Shown: positions 15,042 to 22,116 of the stretch, piece by piece | Layout of the letters: each line of letters begins with the position of its first letter | How positions within the stretch are numbered: position 1 is the first letter of the stretch | NCBI GenBank assembly: GCA_033763635.1 | Contig: JANRKG010000249.1 | Location: 1-27,324 of the forward strand | DNA length: 27,324 bases | Direction: 5' to 3' | Origin: JANRKG01 sp033763635 | GTDB taxonomy: Bacteria; Cyanobacteriota; Cyanobacteriia; GCF-001939115 | The notes under the pieces: model-generated | The model's database searches: none | The model's input: the letters and a program-made list of their open reading frames with translations, nothing else | What the model was told of the DNA's origin: nothing | Program-made: the position numbers and the translations under genes

Positions 15042-15147
15042 AGAACCTTTGTCTGAAACAGAGACAAACCGCAACAGAGAAACAGAAGCGTAAAGACTAC
15101 GATATTCTGTACCTTATCTGCACTGTATTCTGTATTCTGCCAGAATC

Positions 15148-15477
15148 ATGTCTGACCCGATTCCGCCCATTACTTTACCCCCCGTTCAAAACCCTGAGTT
15201 AGAACGGGAGTGGCTCCAGAAAGCCCTCCTGACCTGGCTCGATCGCGAGTTTGTTCCTGAGGCCATCAATCAGCAAATCGCACAACAGGCTACCCAGGTT
15301 TTCGTCCGTCAGCGGATGGAAGGGGAAAATGATGTGGGATCGCTAGTCATGGCAATTTTGACTGAGATGCAGAGTTTTGATTTTTCCCAAAGTTTTTTTA
15401 GCGAATTCGCAGTTGCCAATGCAGTCAGCGATCTCTTGTTGGAAAGTTTGGGGGTCGATCGCTGTTGTGGTCAGTAG
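15148..15477 (+). CDS. Conserved-looking 109-residue protein, function unknown
   Basis: Soluble, acidic and mainly helical: a proline-rich opening (SDPIPPITLPPVQNPE), then LEREWLQKALLTWLDREFVP, a VGSLVMAILTEMQ helix, and a C-terminal helix FAVANAVSDLLLESLGVDRC ending in CGQ. Two cysteines at the C-terminus are the only unusual residues. No known domain is recognised. Base composition is the same as its neighbours. ATG 15148 has no obvious Shine-Dalgarno. The TAG stop directly abuts hairpin repeat copy 4, which probably ends its transcript. Confidence 0.7.
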   Translation: MSDPIPPITLPPVQNPELEREWLQKALLTWLDREFVPEAINQQIAQQATQVFVRQRMEGENDVGSLVMAILTEMQSFDFSQSFFSEFAVANAVSDLLLESLGVDRCCGQ

Positions 15478-15595
15478 CTTAGAAGATTTCCAGAAACAAT
15501 TCCCCCGATGGTTTCGGCTTTGCTCAACCAGCGTTTGTGCCCTGAGCGTAGTCGAAGGGCACCCATCGGTAAACTCTTAAAAGAATCGCCCTAGC
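15478..15595 (+). repeat. Hairpin repeat element, copy 4, between convergent genes
   Basis: Left end CTTAGAAGATTTCCAGAAAC. The right end is more diverged (reverse complement CTAGGGCGATTCTTTTAAGA). Core GGTTTCGGCTTTGCTCAACC faces CCCTGAGCGTAGTCGAAGGG. The tetramer TAGC is present on both sides (15475-15478 and 15592-15595) and could be a target duplication, but it is short. It begins directly after the stop of the 109-residue gene. Confidence 0.82.
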
Positions 15596-15629
15596 ATTCT
15601 GAAGCCTACAAAATCGATCGTTTGCAAAA

Positions 15630-15662
15630 GCAAAAGGCGTGGCATCTCACCACGCCTTTTGC
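15630..15662 (-). terminator. Intrinsic terminator downstream of rpsN
   Basis: GCAAAAGGCGTGG (15630-15642) pairs perfectly with CCACGCCTTTTGC (15650-15662), a 13-bp stem with a 7-nt loop, 21 bp after the rpsN stop. On the minus strand the stem ends in TTTTGC and is followed by TTTT. The perfect dyad could also stop transcripts from the + side. Confidence 0.85.
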
Positions 15663-15683
15663 CATTCAGAACGAGAACAAACA

Positions 15684-15986
15684 CTACCAGCTTGCTTTCA
15701 CCACTCCAGGCAACAGTCCCTTGTGGGCCATGTCCCGTAACATATTGCGGGATAGACCGAAATCCCGGTAGTAACCACGGGGCCGACCTGTCATCCAGCA
15801 ACGATTTCGGACGCGGTTAGGAGCACTATTGAGGGGCAGTTGTTGGATCTTGCGATGAATTTCGAGCCGTTCCTGTTGGTTTTCTGCGTTCGCAAACTCT
15901 TCCTTCAGGGCTTCCCGCTTGGCAGCGTATTTTTCTACCAACCGCTTCCGCCTTTTCTCCCGCTCGATCATGCTCTTCTTAGCCAT
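15684..15986 (-). CDS. rpsN: 30S ribosomal protein S14
   Basis: Small-subunit head protein. 100 residues, the long zinc-free form of S14 (no CxxC pairs). MAKKSMIEREKRRKRLVEKY is the normal beginning. LNSAPNRVRNRCWMTGRPRG and RDFGLSRNMLRDMAHKGLLP (the latter near the C-terminus) are the conserved rRNA-binding blocks, ending VVKASW. Start ATG 15986; an upstream in-frame extension to 16004 is unlikely. It is the last gene of the serS-rseP-nth-rpsN block on this strand, 117 bp from nth, and is closed by the terminator at 15630-15662. Confidence 0.98.
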   Translation of the reverse strand: MAKKSMIEREKRRKRLVEKYAAKREALKEEFANAENQQERLEIHRKIQQLPLNSAPNRVRNRCWMTGRPRGYYRDFGLSRNMLRDMAHKGLLPGVVKASW

Positions 15987-16103
15987 GAAATCCTCAGTGC
16001 TCAAAAATTAAACTAATTTCCAAACCCTTATTGTAGTCAACTTTCCCCCAAATAGGAAAGAGAAATTGGGAAATTGAATTTCAACTTTACTCAATTCTCA
16101 GTT

Positions 16104-16805
16104 CTATGGTTCCACTGGCTCCAGATTGGGAGTTTGCTCCAGTGGGACTGTGCGAACCAGGGCGGAGGGGCACAGATCGTTGAGGGCACAGCGATCGCAC
16201 GTGGGATTGCGAGCCATACAAACTGCGCGACCGTGATAGATCAAACGAATTGACCAATTTTCCCAATCGGGTTGGGGGAGCAGCGCAATCAAGTCCCGCT
16301 CAATGCGAATGGGGTCGGTGTGTTCCGTCAATCCCAATCGATAGCTGAGCCGCTTCACATGGGTGTCTACCGTGACTCCAGCATTGATCCCATAGGCATG
16401 GGCCAGCACCACGTTTCCGGTTTTGCGGGCTACCCCTGGCAGCTTCAGAAGCTGGTCCATCGTGTTGGGCACCTGACCACCAAACTCCGTGACAATCATT
16501 CGGCAAGCGGCCTGAATGTTTTTAGCCTTATTGCGGTAGAAACCTGTCGATCGAACCAGGGTCTCTAACTCAGTTAAATCCGCCCCTCCCAGGGACTCTG
16601 CATCGGGAAAACGCTGAAATAGGGCCGGAGTGACCTGATTCACTCGCTCATCCGTACATTGAGCCGACAGAATCGTTGCAACGAGCAGTTGGACTGGCGT
16701 TTTGTAATCGAGGGTGCAAGTAGCATCGGGGTAGAGCCGCTTCAGTCGAATCAAAATCTCTAACGCCCGATGCTTTTTAGCAGCAAGTTTGCGGCTGATA
16801 TTCAT
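16104..16805 (-). CDS. nth: Endonuclease III (DNA glycosylase/AP lyase)
   Basis: Removes oxidised pyrimidines and cleaves the resulting abasic site in base excision repair. QLLVATILSAQCTDERVN is the family start. The helix-hairpin-helix LPGVARKTGNVVL contains the catalytic lysine at about residue 128, and VTVDTHVKRLSYRLG contributes the catalytic aspartate (147). The [4Fe-4S] site is complete, with cysteines at 196, 203, 206 and 212 (C-x6-C-x2-C-x5-C). 233 residues; the C-terminal extension of about 20 residues after the cluster is common in cyanobacteria. Start ATG 16805, 54 bp after the rseP stop, so translation within one transcript with rseP is plausible. Confidence 0.97.
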   Translation of the reverse strand: MNISRKLAAKKHRALEILIRLKRLYPDATCTLDYKTPVQLLVATILSAQCTDERVNQVTPALFQRFPDAESLGGADLTELETLVRSTGFYRNKAKNIQAACRMIVTEFGGQVPNTMDQLLKLPGVARKTGNVVLAHAYGINAGVTVDTHVKRLSYRLGLTEHTDPIRIERDLIALLPQPDWENWSIRLIYHGRAVCMARNPTCDRCALNDLCPSALVRTVPLEQTPNLEPVEP

Positions 16806-16859
16806 GAAAGCGAGGTTCTATCTCTGGCGAAACCTCTACCATTATGGCTTTTGCAAGCT

Positions 16860-18170
16860 TCACCTGACCCAGAGGTTTGCCGTATCGCGGATAATTAGGA
16901 AAATTCCCAATCCCAGAAGCAACACCAGCCCCGTCTGCATTACCCCATCCTGAATTTTGGTTGGAAGGGGTTTACCCCGAACGCCTTCCACGAGCAGGAA
17001 GGCTAGTTGACCTCCATCGAGGGCGGGTAGGGGAAGGATGTTGATAATCGCCAGGTTGATACTAATCAGGGCTGCGAATTGGAACAGACTCGCAGCATCC
17101 TGTTTGGCAATGCTGGCTCCGATCGCCACGATCGCCACCGGACCCGCCACCTGATTCGCTGTCTTCTGGAAATTGCTGATTAACTGTCCAAAGCCCTGAA
17201 CCGTCAACACAACAATGCGCTGAAACTCATCGGCTGCCAGGGTAAAGGATTGGGCCAAGCTATCGGGGCGACGATACGCTCCCGGATTTTCCTTGGGACC
17301 GTTGGGCGCTAGGGTCACTCCAATCCGCACCTCACCATCGGGATCAGCCTTGGGCAGTAGGGTGATAGGGAACTGCTGATTGCCCCGTTTCACCTGCAAC
17401 CGCAGAGACTCGCCCGAACTCTTGCGAATCATATCCCGGAGTGCATCCCGTTCGCGGAAGGACCGCCCAAATTCCCGTCCATTGGCCGAGAGAACCACAT
17501 CCCCTGGCTTTAACCCTGCCTGAGAAGCAACCGTTGGCACCAGGGTGATCCCCGTTGCTTCACCTGCCTCAGCGGTTAGACGAAATTTAACCCGTTCCTG
17601 CTCACGGAGAACCGTGACTTCGAGAGGTTCTGAGGTTTTTGCAACCAGGGTCCGATCGCTCCCCTGTTCCTCTAGAAATTTGCTCACTTCTTGCCCATTC
17701 ACAACCAATAAGTTGTCTCCGGGTTTCAAGCCAGACTGACTGGCTGCACTTGTAACCTGGCTCACTTCAGACACCAATTGGGGCACCAGAACTCCAGGCT
17801 GTTGAGCTTCGAGTACACCCACCGTACTGAACTGTAGAACCAGAACTAGGTAAGCAAAGATCAGATTTGCAATCACTCCAGCACTGATGACGATCGCCCG
17901 ATCAATCACCGGACGGTTGCGGAGTAAGTTGGGGTCATTGGGCGGGATTTCGCTGTCTGGGTCATCATCGGGGAAGCCGACAAATCCGCCTAAAGGAAAA
18001 GCCCGGATTGCATACTCCGTATCCTTTCCCTGATATTTCAACAGAATGGGACCAAACCCGATAGAAAAGCGGTTAGCGTAAATTCCCTGGGCACGGGCGG
18101 CGGTAAAATGCCCCAGTTCATGTACCACAATCAAAAGAGCCAGAATCGCGATCGCTGCCAGAACGGACAT
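16860..18170 (-). CDS. rseP: Site-2 metalloprotease RseP/RasP family (M50), two PDZ-like repeats
   Basis: Intramembrane zinc protease that cuts transmembrane segments, for example of anti-sigma factors or signal-peptide remnants. The first helix carries HELGH at residues 17-21, and the second zinc ligand lies in ILPLPALDGGQ with LDGG at about 384-387. Between them lie two tandem PDZ-like units with the repeated phrases SGLKPGDNLLVVNGQEV (about 146-162) and AGLKPGDVVLSANGREF (about 218-234). Four transmembrane helices are expected (about 1-25, 92-113, 340-385 region and 410-430). At 436 residues it is longer than the single-PDZ form (about 365) that I recall from several cyanobacteria. ATG 18170 lacks a clear ribosome-binding site. 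It lies 242 bp after serS and 54 bp before nth. Confidence 0.94.
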   Translation of the reverse strand: MSVLAAIAILALLIVVHELGHFTAARAQGIYANRFSIGFGPILLKYQGKDTEYAIRAFPLGGFVGFPDDDPDSEIPPNDPNLLRNRPVIDRAIVISAGVIANLIFAYLVLVLQFSTVGVLEAQQPGVLVPQLVSEVSQVTSAASQSGLKPGDNLLVVNGQEVSKFLEEQGSDRTLVAKTSEPLEVTVLREQERVKFRLTAEAGEATGITLVPTVASQAGLKPGDVVLSANGREFGRSFRERDALRDMIRKSSGESLRLQVKRGNQQFPITLLPKADPDGEVRIGVTLAPNGPKENPGAYRRPDSLAQSFTLAADEFQRIVVLTVQGFGQLISNFQKTANQVAGPVAIVAIGASIAKQDAASLFQFAALISINLAIINILPLPALDGGQLAFLLVEGVRGKPLPTKIQDGVMQTGLVLLLGLGIFLIIRDTANLWVR

Positions 18171-18310
18171 AGGATATATGCTTGTTTTTTCTTAATTTTA
18201 AGTTGGAAAAATGGGAGAGGAGTTAGGGACAGGGCTGGGAGAGAAATTAAGGAATAGTTTAAGAGAGGAAAACTGGAAAATCCTCTTTCTAGATGTACGA
18301 ACTTTGGGAA

Positions 18311-18415
18311 GGCAGAAGGCAGAGGGCAGAAGGTAATTTGACTTATTGAAGCCAATCCCTAATTAGAAACAGGTCTTTCCCCCTGCGCTCTGCCGTTCCT
18401 TCTGCCTCTGCCTTA
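18311..18415. repeat. GGCAGAA heptamer repeats in opposed arms
   Basis: 18311-18333 holds three tandem GGCAGAA/GGCAGAG heptamers; 18388-18415 holds the complementary TCTGCC-type units, so the two arms could pair. The right arm overlaps the serS stop codon (18413-18415). The 242-bp serS-rseP gap contains no other recognisable element apart from a purine-rich stretch around 18210-18275. Confidence 0.7.
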
Positions 18416-19690
18416 TAAAATTTCTCGCCCCAGATAGGATTGCAAAACCTCTGGCAAGCGAACTGTTCCATCGGGTTGCTGATAATTTTCCAGAACCGCT
18501 GCCATTGTGCGACCGATCGCCAGACCAGAGCCGTTCAGGGTATGGACGAATTGGGTTCCTTTTTGGCCTGTTTCCTTAAAGCGGATGTTGCCGCGACGGG
18601 CCTGAAAATCCTTGAAGTTGGAGCAACTGGAGATTTCCCGATACTTGCCAGCAGAGGGCAACCAGACTTCCAGGTCGTAACACTTTGCGGCACTAAAGCC
18701 CAGATCTCCCGTACAGAGTTCCAGGACGCGATAGGGCAGTTTCAGGGCTTGCAGAATTGCCTCCGCATCCCGTACCAGCTTTTGATGCTCCTGCTCAGAA
18801 GTGGCAGGTTGAACAAACTTCACCAACTCCACTTTATTAAACTGGTGTAGCCGAATTAGCCCCCGCGTGTCTCGCCCGTAGCTCCCTGCCTCCCGCCGGA
18901 AACAGGGAGTGTAGGCACAGTGGTAAATGGGCAGCATGTCTGCCGTCAGAATTTCATCCCGGTAAAGGTTCGTGACGGGTACTTCAGCCGTCGGAGCCAG
19001 CCAGAGGTCATCCTGGGCACACTTGAAACTTTCTTCAGCAAATTTTGGAAGCTGGCCTGTTGCTGTGAGAGAATCGCTGTTGATCAAAAACGGTGGGCTG
19101 ATCTCCAGGTATCCTGCCTGAATCTGGCGATCGAGCATGAATTGAATCAAGGCTCGTTCTAAAGCGGCTCCGGCTCCCATCAAAGTCACAAAGCGACTTT
19201 GGGCAATTTTGGCCGATCGTTCAAAGTTCAAAATCCCTAACTTTTCTCCGATTTCCCAGTGGGGCAGACCCGCTTCTTTGGGAATGAACTCGTCCCCCCA
19301 TCGGCGGACCTCCACATTCTCCTCTTCACCCTTGCCGATCGGTGTAGATTCATCGGGCAAGTTGGGAAAGGTAAGCAGGAGGGTTGCAATCTGACTTTTC
19401 AATTCCTTCTCTTGCGGTTCCAGATCACTTAACTGGGCTTTGATCCGGTTTCCCTCATCCCGCAAGCTTTGCACCTCTTCCCCCTGGGGATCGCTGCCTG
19501 ACTTAATTTTCTGCCCTACCAGGCGACCAATCTCATTGCCCTTGGCCTGGAGGTTAGAGCGCTCCTTTTCCAGATCCCGTTGCTGGCGATCGAGTTGCAG
19601 GAGGGGTTGCAAATCATAACCACCGCCCCGACGATTCAGCGTTTCCTGTATCTGCTCTGGGTTCTCTCGAATTTGCTTAATGTCCAGCAC
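18413..19690 (-). CDS. serS: Seryl-tRNA synthetase
   Basis: Charges tRNA-Ser with serine (class II synthetase, homodimer). The N-terminal MLDIKQIRENPEQIQETLNR and a long helical hairpin rich in Lys/Glu/Gln (about 30-105) form the tRNA-binding coiled coil. Motif 2 is around CAYTPCFRREAGSYGRDTRG. Motif 3 is around NGSGLAIGRTMAAVLENYQQ, followed by PDGTVRLPEVLQ. 425 residues is standard. The start is GTG 19690: MLDIKQIR is the universal SerRS opening and no ATG is available. GGAAAA lies about five bases upstream. Probably first gene of the serS-rseP-nth-rpsN block, though a 242-bp repeat-rich gap separates it from rseP. The cognate tRNA-Ser(GCU) is also in the window. Confidence 0.98.
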   Translation of the reverse strand: MLDIKQIRENPEQIQETLNRRGGGYDLQPLLQLDRQQRDLEKERSNLQAKGNEIGRLVGQKIKSGSDPQGEEVQSLRDEGNRIKAQLSDLEPQEKELKSQIATLLLTFPNLPDESTPIGKGEEENVEVRRWGDEFIPKEAGLPHWEIGEKLGILNFERSAKIAQSRFVTLMGAGAALERALIQFMLDRQIQAGYLEISPPFLINSDSLTATGQLPKFAEESFKCAQDDLWLAPTAEVPVTNLYRDEILTADMLPIYHCAYTPCFRREAGSYGRDTRGLIRLHQFNKVELVKFVQPATSEQEHQKLVRDAEAILQALKLPYRVLELCTGDLGFSAAKCYDLEVWLPSAGKYREISSCSNFKDFQARRGNIRFKETGQKGTQFVHTLNGSGLAIGRTMAAVLENYQQPDGTVRLPEVLQSYLGREIL

Positions 19691-19772
19691 AACTGTTTTC
19701 CGGTTCTCACAACAAGCGTTTGCCGCGTTGCGTGTCCGCGACTACGGCCCTACGGCTATCTGTCAGGATACC

Positions 19773-20495
19773 TCAGTTTGCCGTTCCGCTTTCAGGAGGA
19801 GCCGCCTCCGCCGGAATCGGGGATGCCGGAAGTTGGGGATTAGGGAAACTCTGGGCCGGAAGATCCGCTCCTTTGCGTTGGGCCATCGTCATTGCCACCA
19901 GGGCATAGCCCAAGTACGCTGAAGTCAGGGTGACACCCAGGAAGGCCAAAGCTCCCAACCAGGCTCCCACATTGGAGGAAGGCCCAAAATGACAGCGGTA
20001 AGGGTCGTGGGACAGGTGTTCCGGGCGAATAATTTCCCGCATGGCGATCGGTCGCTTGAAGCGCACCCGGCGATCGTCCAACTTTTCCAGCAAGAGCCAT
20101 CCAGCCTCAGCTTCTTCCTTACACAGGCGGTGAAGCATGGCAGGGTTGCGAAATAGCTCTCGATGCGCCCGCACAATCTTGTATTCCCAACCTGCCAAAC
20201 GGGGATCGATCGGAGCCTGACCCATCGGGTTACTCTGGGAAACGTTTCCGCTGGCAGCCGAAGCCCCGTTGGAGCGAGGGGAAGCTTCTGAAGCGGAGGG
20301 ATGGGGTTGGGAGGATGAACCCCGATTGCCTGCTGATGCAGCATAGTCATGAAATTCGTGACGGGCCAAGACCTCTTCCTCCTCCTCCATACGTTGACGG
20401 CGTTCCCGTTGTTGCCAGAGTTGCCAGCCCGCGATCAAAGTCGTTTGCAGACCTAAACTGCCGACGAACAAACTCAAAAAAATCATCTCTAGCAT
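19773..20495 (-). CDS. Membrane protein with disordered linker and DUF4177-like segment
   Basis: 240 residues. A transmembrane helix lies at about 3-25 (LSLFVGSLGLQTTLIAGWQL), then an Arg/Glu-rich stretch (QQRERRQRMEEEEEVLARHE). A low-complexity Ser/Ala/Gly linker covers about 50-95. A folded segment WEYKIVRAHRELFRNPAMLH with EEAEAGWLLLEKLDDRRVRF (about 103-150) resembles the EYKVV...GW.L pattern of DUF4177-type domains. A second hydrophobic helix at about 178-203 and a Pro/Ala-rich tail end the chain, so the globular part should sit on one side of the membrane between two helices. No function is known. ATG 20495; it is divergent from xthA with a 179-bp gap and lies 82 bp upstream of serS on the same strand. 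Confidence 0.8.
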   Translation of the reverse strand: MLEMIFLSLFVGSLGLQTTLIAGWQLWQQRERRQRMEEEEEVLARHEFHDYAASAGNRGSSSQPHPSASEASPRSNGASAASGNVSQSNPMGQAPIDPRLAGWEYKIVRAHRELFRNPAMLHRLCKEEAEAGWLLLEKLDDRRVRFKRPIAMREIIRPEHLSHDPYRCHFGPSSNVGAWLGALAFLGVTLTSAYLGYALVAMTMAQRKGADLPAQSFPNPQLPASPIPAEAAPPESGTAN

Positions 20496-20674
20496 GGTTG
20501 CAAGTATTCCCGATCGCCTTGCTTTCTCCCATCTCTGGGCATTTTTTCTTGTCCCTTGGGTATAAACAAATCCCCTGAAAAAAGCAAGGTTCGCCTAATT
20601 TCCCCCGTCCATCCAATCTATCTGTCAGCTTCAACTCTTACAATCAATCTTTGCTGACTCTTTACGATCGCCCC

Positions 20675-21484
20675 ATGAAAATTGCTACCTGGAACGTCAA
20701 CTCCATTCGGACTCGTCTGGAGCATGTCATCCCTTGGCTCACTGAAAATCCAGTGGACGTATTGTGTCTTCAGGAAACGAAAGCGACTGATGCAGACTTT
20801 CCCCAGGCTCCCTTTCTGGATTTGGGCTCTCACCTCTCAATTTCCGGGCAGAAGTCCTATAACGGGGTGGCAATGGTAAGCCGATCGCCGTTAGAGTCCG
20901 TCACCGCTGGCTTTTCTCCCATTCTGCAAGGCACAGAAGACGCAGACCTCCAGGCACTTGCTCAGGAATTAGACGAACAAAAGCGAGTGATTACGGGAGT
21001 CATGGAGGGGGTACGAGTCGTGAATCTCTATGTCCCAAATGGGTCAGAAGTGGGGAGTGACAAGTATGGATACAAACTCAAGTGGTTAGGCGTTTTGCGG
21101 CCTTATCTACAGGCGTTGTTGCAAGAATCCCCAGCCCTGAGCATCTGTGGCGACTTTAATATTGCCTTAGAAAATCGGGATATCTATACCGACAAAGGCC
21201 GAGATACCCACATCATGTCTTCTCCGGCGGAACGGCAGGCATTGCGATCGGTTCTCGACGTGGGATTACAGGATGCCTTTCGCAAGTTCACAGACGAGGG
21301 AGGGCACTTTACCTGGTGGGACTACCGCACCGCTTCCTTTGCCCGAAACCTGGGCTGGCGGATTGATCACCATTACTTGAGTCCGGTTTTGTATGAGAAG
21401 GCGGTGGCCTGTACGATCGACATCTCTCCCCGCAAACTCACAAAACCCAGCGACCATACCCCTGTCATTGTGGAAATTGGATAG
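20675..21484 (+). CDS. xthA: Exodeoxyribonuclease III (AP endonuclease)
   Basis: Cuts 5' to abasic sites and trims 3' blocking ends in base excision repair; Mg-dependent EEP-fold nuclease. MKIATWNVNSIRTRLEHVI is the canonical start. Metal and catalytic residues are present: Asn7, Glu34 in LCLQETKATDADFP, Asp160/Asn162 in CGDFNIALENRDI, and Asp260-His261 in KPSDHTPVIVE. YNGVAMVSR, NLYVPNGSEVGSDKYGYKL and FTWWDYRTASFARNLGWRID are family blocks. 269 residues from ATG 20675; an upstream in-frame TTG is rejected because the canonical N-terminus begins at this ATG. It precedes the ABA4-like gene by 82 bp on the same strand. Confidence 0.97.
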   Translation: MKIATWNVNSIRTRLEHVIPWLTENPVDVLCLQETKATDADFPQAPFLDLGSHLSISGQKSYNGVAMVSRSPLESVTAGFSPILQGTEDADLQALAQELDEQKRVITGVMEGVRVVNLYVPNGSEVGSDKYGYKLKWLGVLRPYLQALLQESPALSICGDFNIALENRDIYTDKGRDTHIMSSPAERQALRSVLDVGLQDAFRKFTDEGGHFTWWDYRTASFARNLGWRIDHHYLSPVLYEKAVACTIDISPRKLTKPSDHTPVIVEIG

Positions 21485-21566
21485 AAAAAAGTCTGGTTTC
21501 CCGGACCTGGCTTAACAAAACTTAATCAACAGTTTAGGATCGAGACGACCGCACGAGGAATTCCCT

Positions 21567-22028
21567 ATGACCGTTGATCTCCTGTTTAACATCGCCAACC
21601 TGTATGTGTTGCCCTTCTGGGCACTGATGATTCTGCTGCCCAAGTGGGGGGTAACGCGCAAAGTCATGGAATCGCTACTGCCCTTTCTTCCCCTGGCAGG
21701 GCTATATGTGTACTGGTTTGCGACGAGCTTGAATTCTGAAGCGGCCCAAGCCCTTGCAAATCCCCAGGCGGCGGACATTGCCCGGTTTTTCAGTGAAGAA
21801 AAAGCGGCGGCGACGGGTTGGGTTCATTTTTTGGTGATGGATTTAGTGGCGGGTCGCTGGATCTATTGGGAAGGTCAAAAATCTGGAGTGTGGACTGTGC
21901 ATTCCCTGGTGTTGTGTTTATTTGCGGGTCCGTTGGGAGTGTTGTCCCACATCTTTACCCGCTGGATTTCCCAGCGCTTTGCTCCTGCTCCTACGGAAGA
22001 AACTGCAACTCCCTCTCCTAGCGTTTAG
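21567..22028 (+). CDS. ABA4-like family membrane protein (DUF4281)
   Basis: 153-residue integral membrane protein of the family that includes plant ABA4, which is needed for neoxanthin formation; the cyanobacterial members have no settled reaction. LFNIANLYVLPFWALMILLP (about 6-25) and the segment around PFLPLAGLYVYWFA are the first helices. The characteristic GWVHFLVMDLVAGRWIYWEG lies at about 84-103 and LVLCLFAGPLGVLSHIFTRW near the C-terminus, giving four helices. ATG 21567 has a good GAGGAA at 6 bp. A Thr/Pro-rich tail ends the protein. It may be read through from xthA, but 82 bp separate them. Convergent with hemN; a large hairpin separates the two. Confidence 0.9.
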   Translation: MTVDLLFNIANLYVLPFWALMILLPKWGVTRKVMESLLPFLPLAGLYVYWFATSLNSEAAQALANPQAADIARFFSEEKAAATGWVHFLVMDLVAGRWIYWEGQKSGVWTVHSLVLCLFAGPLGVLSHIFTRWISQRFAPAPTEETATPSPSV

Positions 22029-22033
22029 GCAAA

Positions 22034-22108
22034 TTGGCAGCGGATAAAAATGGATGAAACGGATAGATAGCGCTCCATCCGTTTCATCCGTTTCTCATCC
22101 GCTGCCAA
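22034..22108. terminator. Large two-step hairpin between convergent ABA4-like gene and hemN
   Basis: TTGGCAGCGGAT (22034-22045) pairs with ATCCGCTGCCAA (22097-22108). Inside it GGATGAAACGGAT (22052-22064) pairs with ATCCGTTTCATCC (22077-22089) around a 12-nt loop. Both stems are perfect, and the structure occupies nearly the whole gap of 88 bp. There is no long T tract on the + side, so it may act as a bidirectional terminator or a 3'-end stabiliser. Confidence 0.7.
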
Positions 22109-22116
22109 ATGACTCT

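Noticed and set aside
15475..15595. TAGC on both sides of repeat copy 4 as a proven target-site duplication
   Set aside because: Four bases is too short, and the other copies do not show an equivalent duplication, so it is mentioned only as a possibility.
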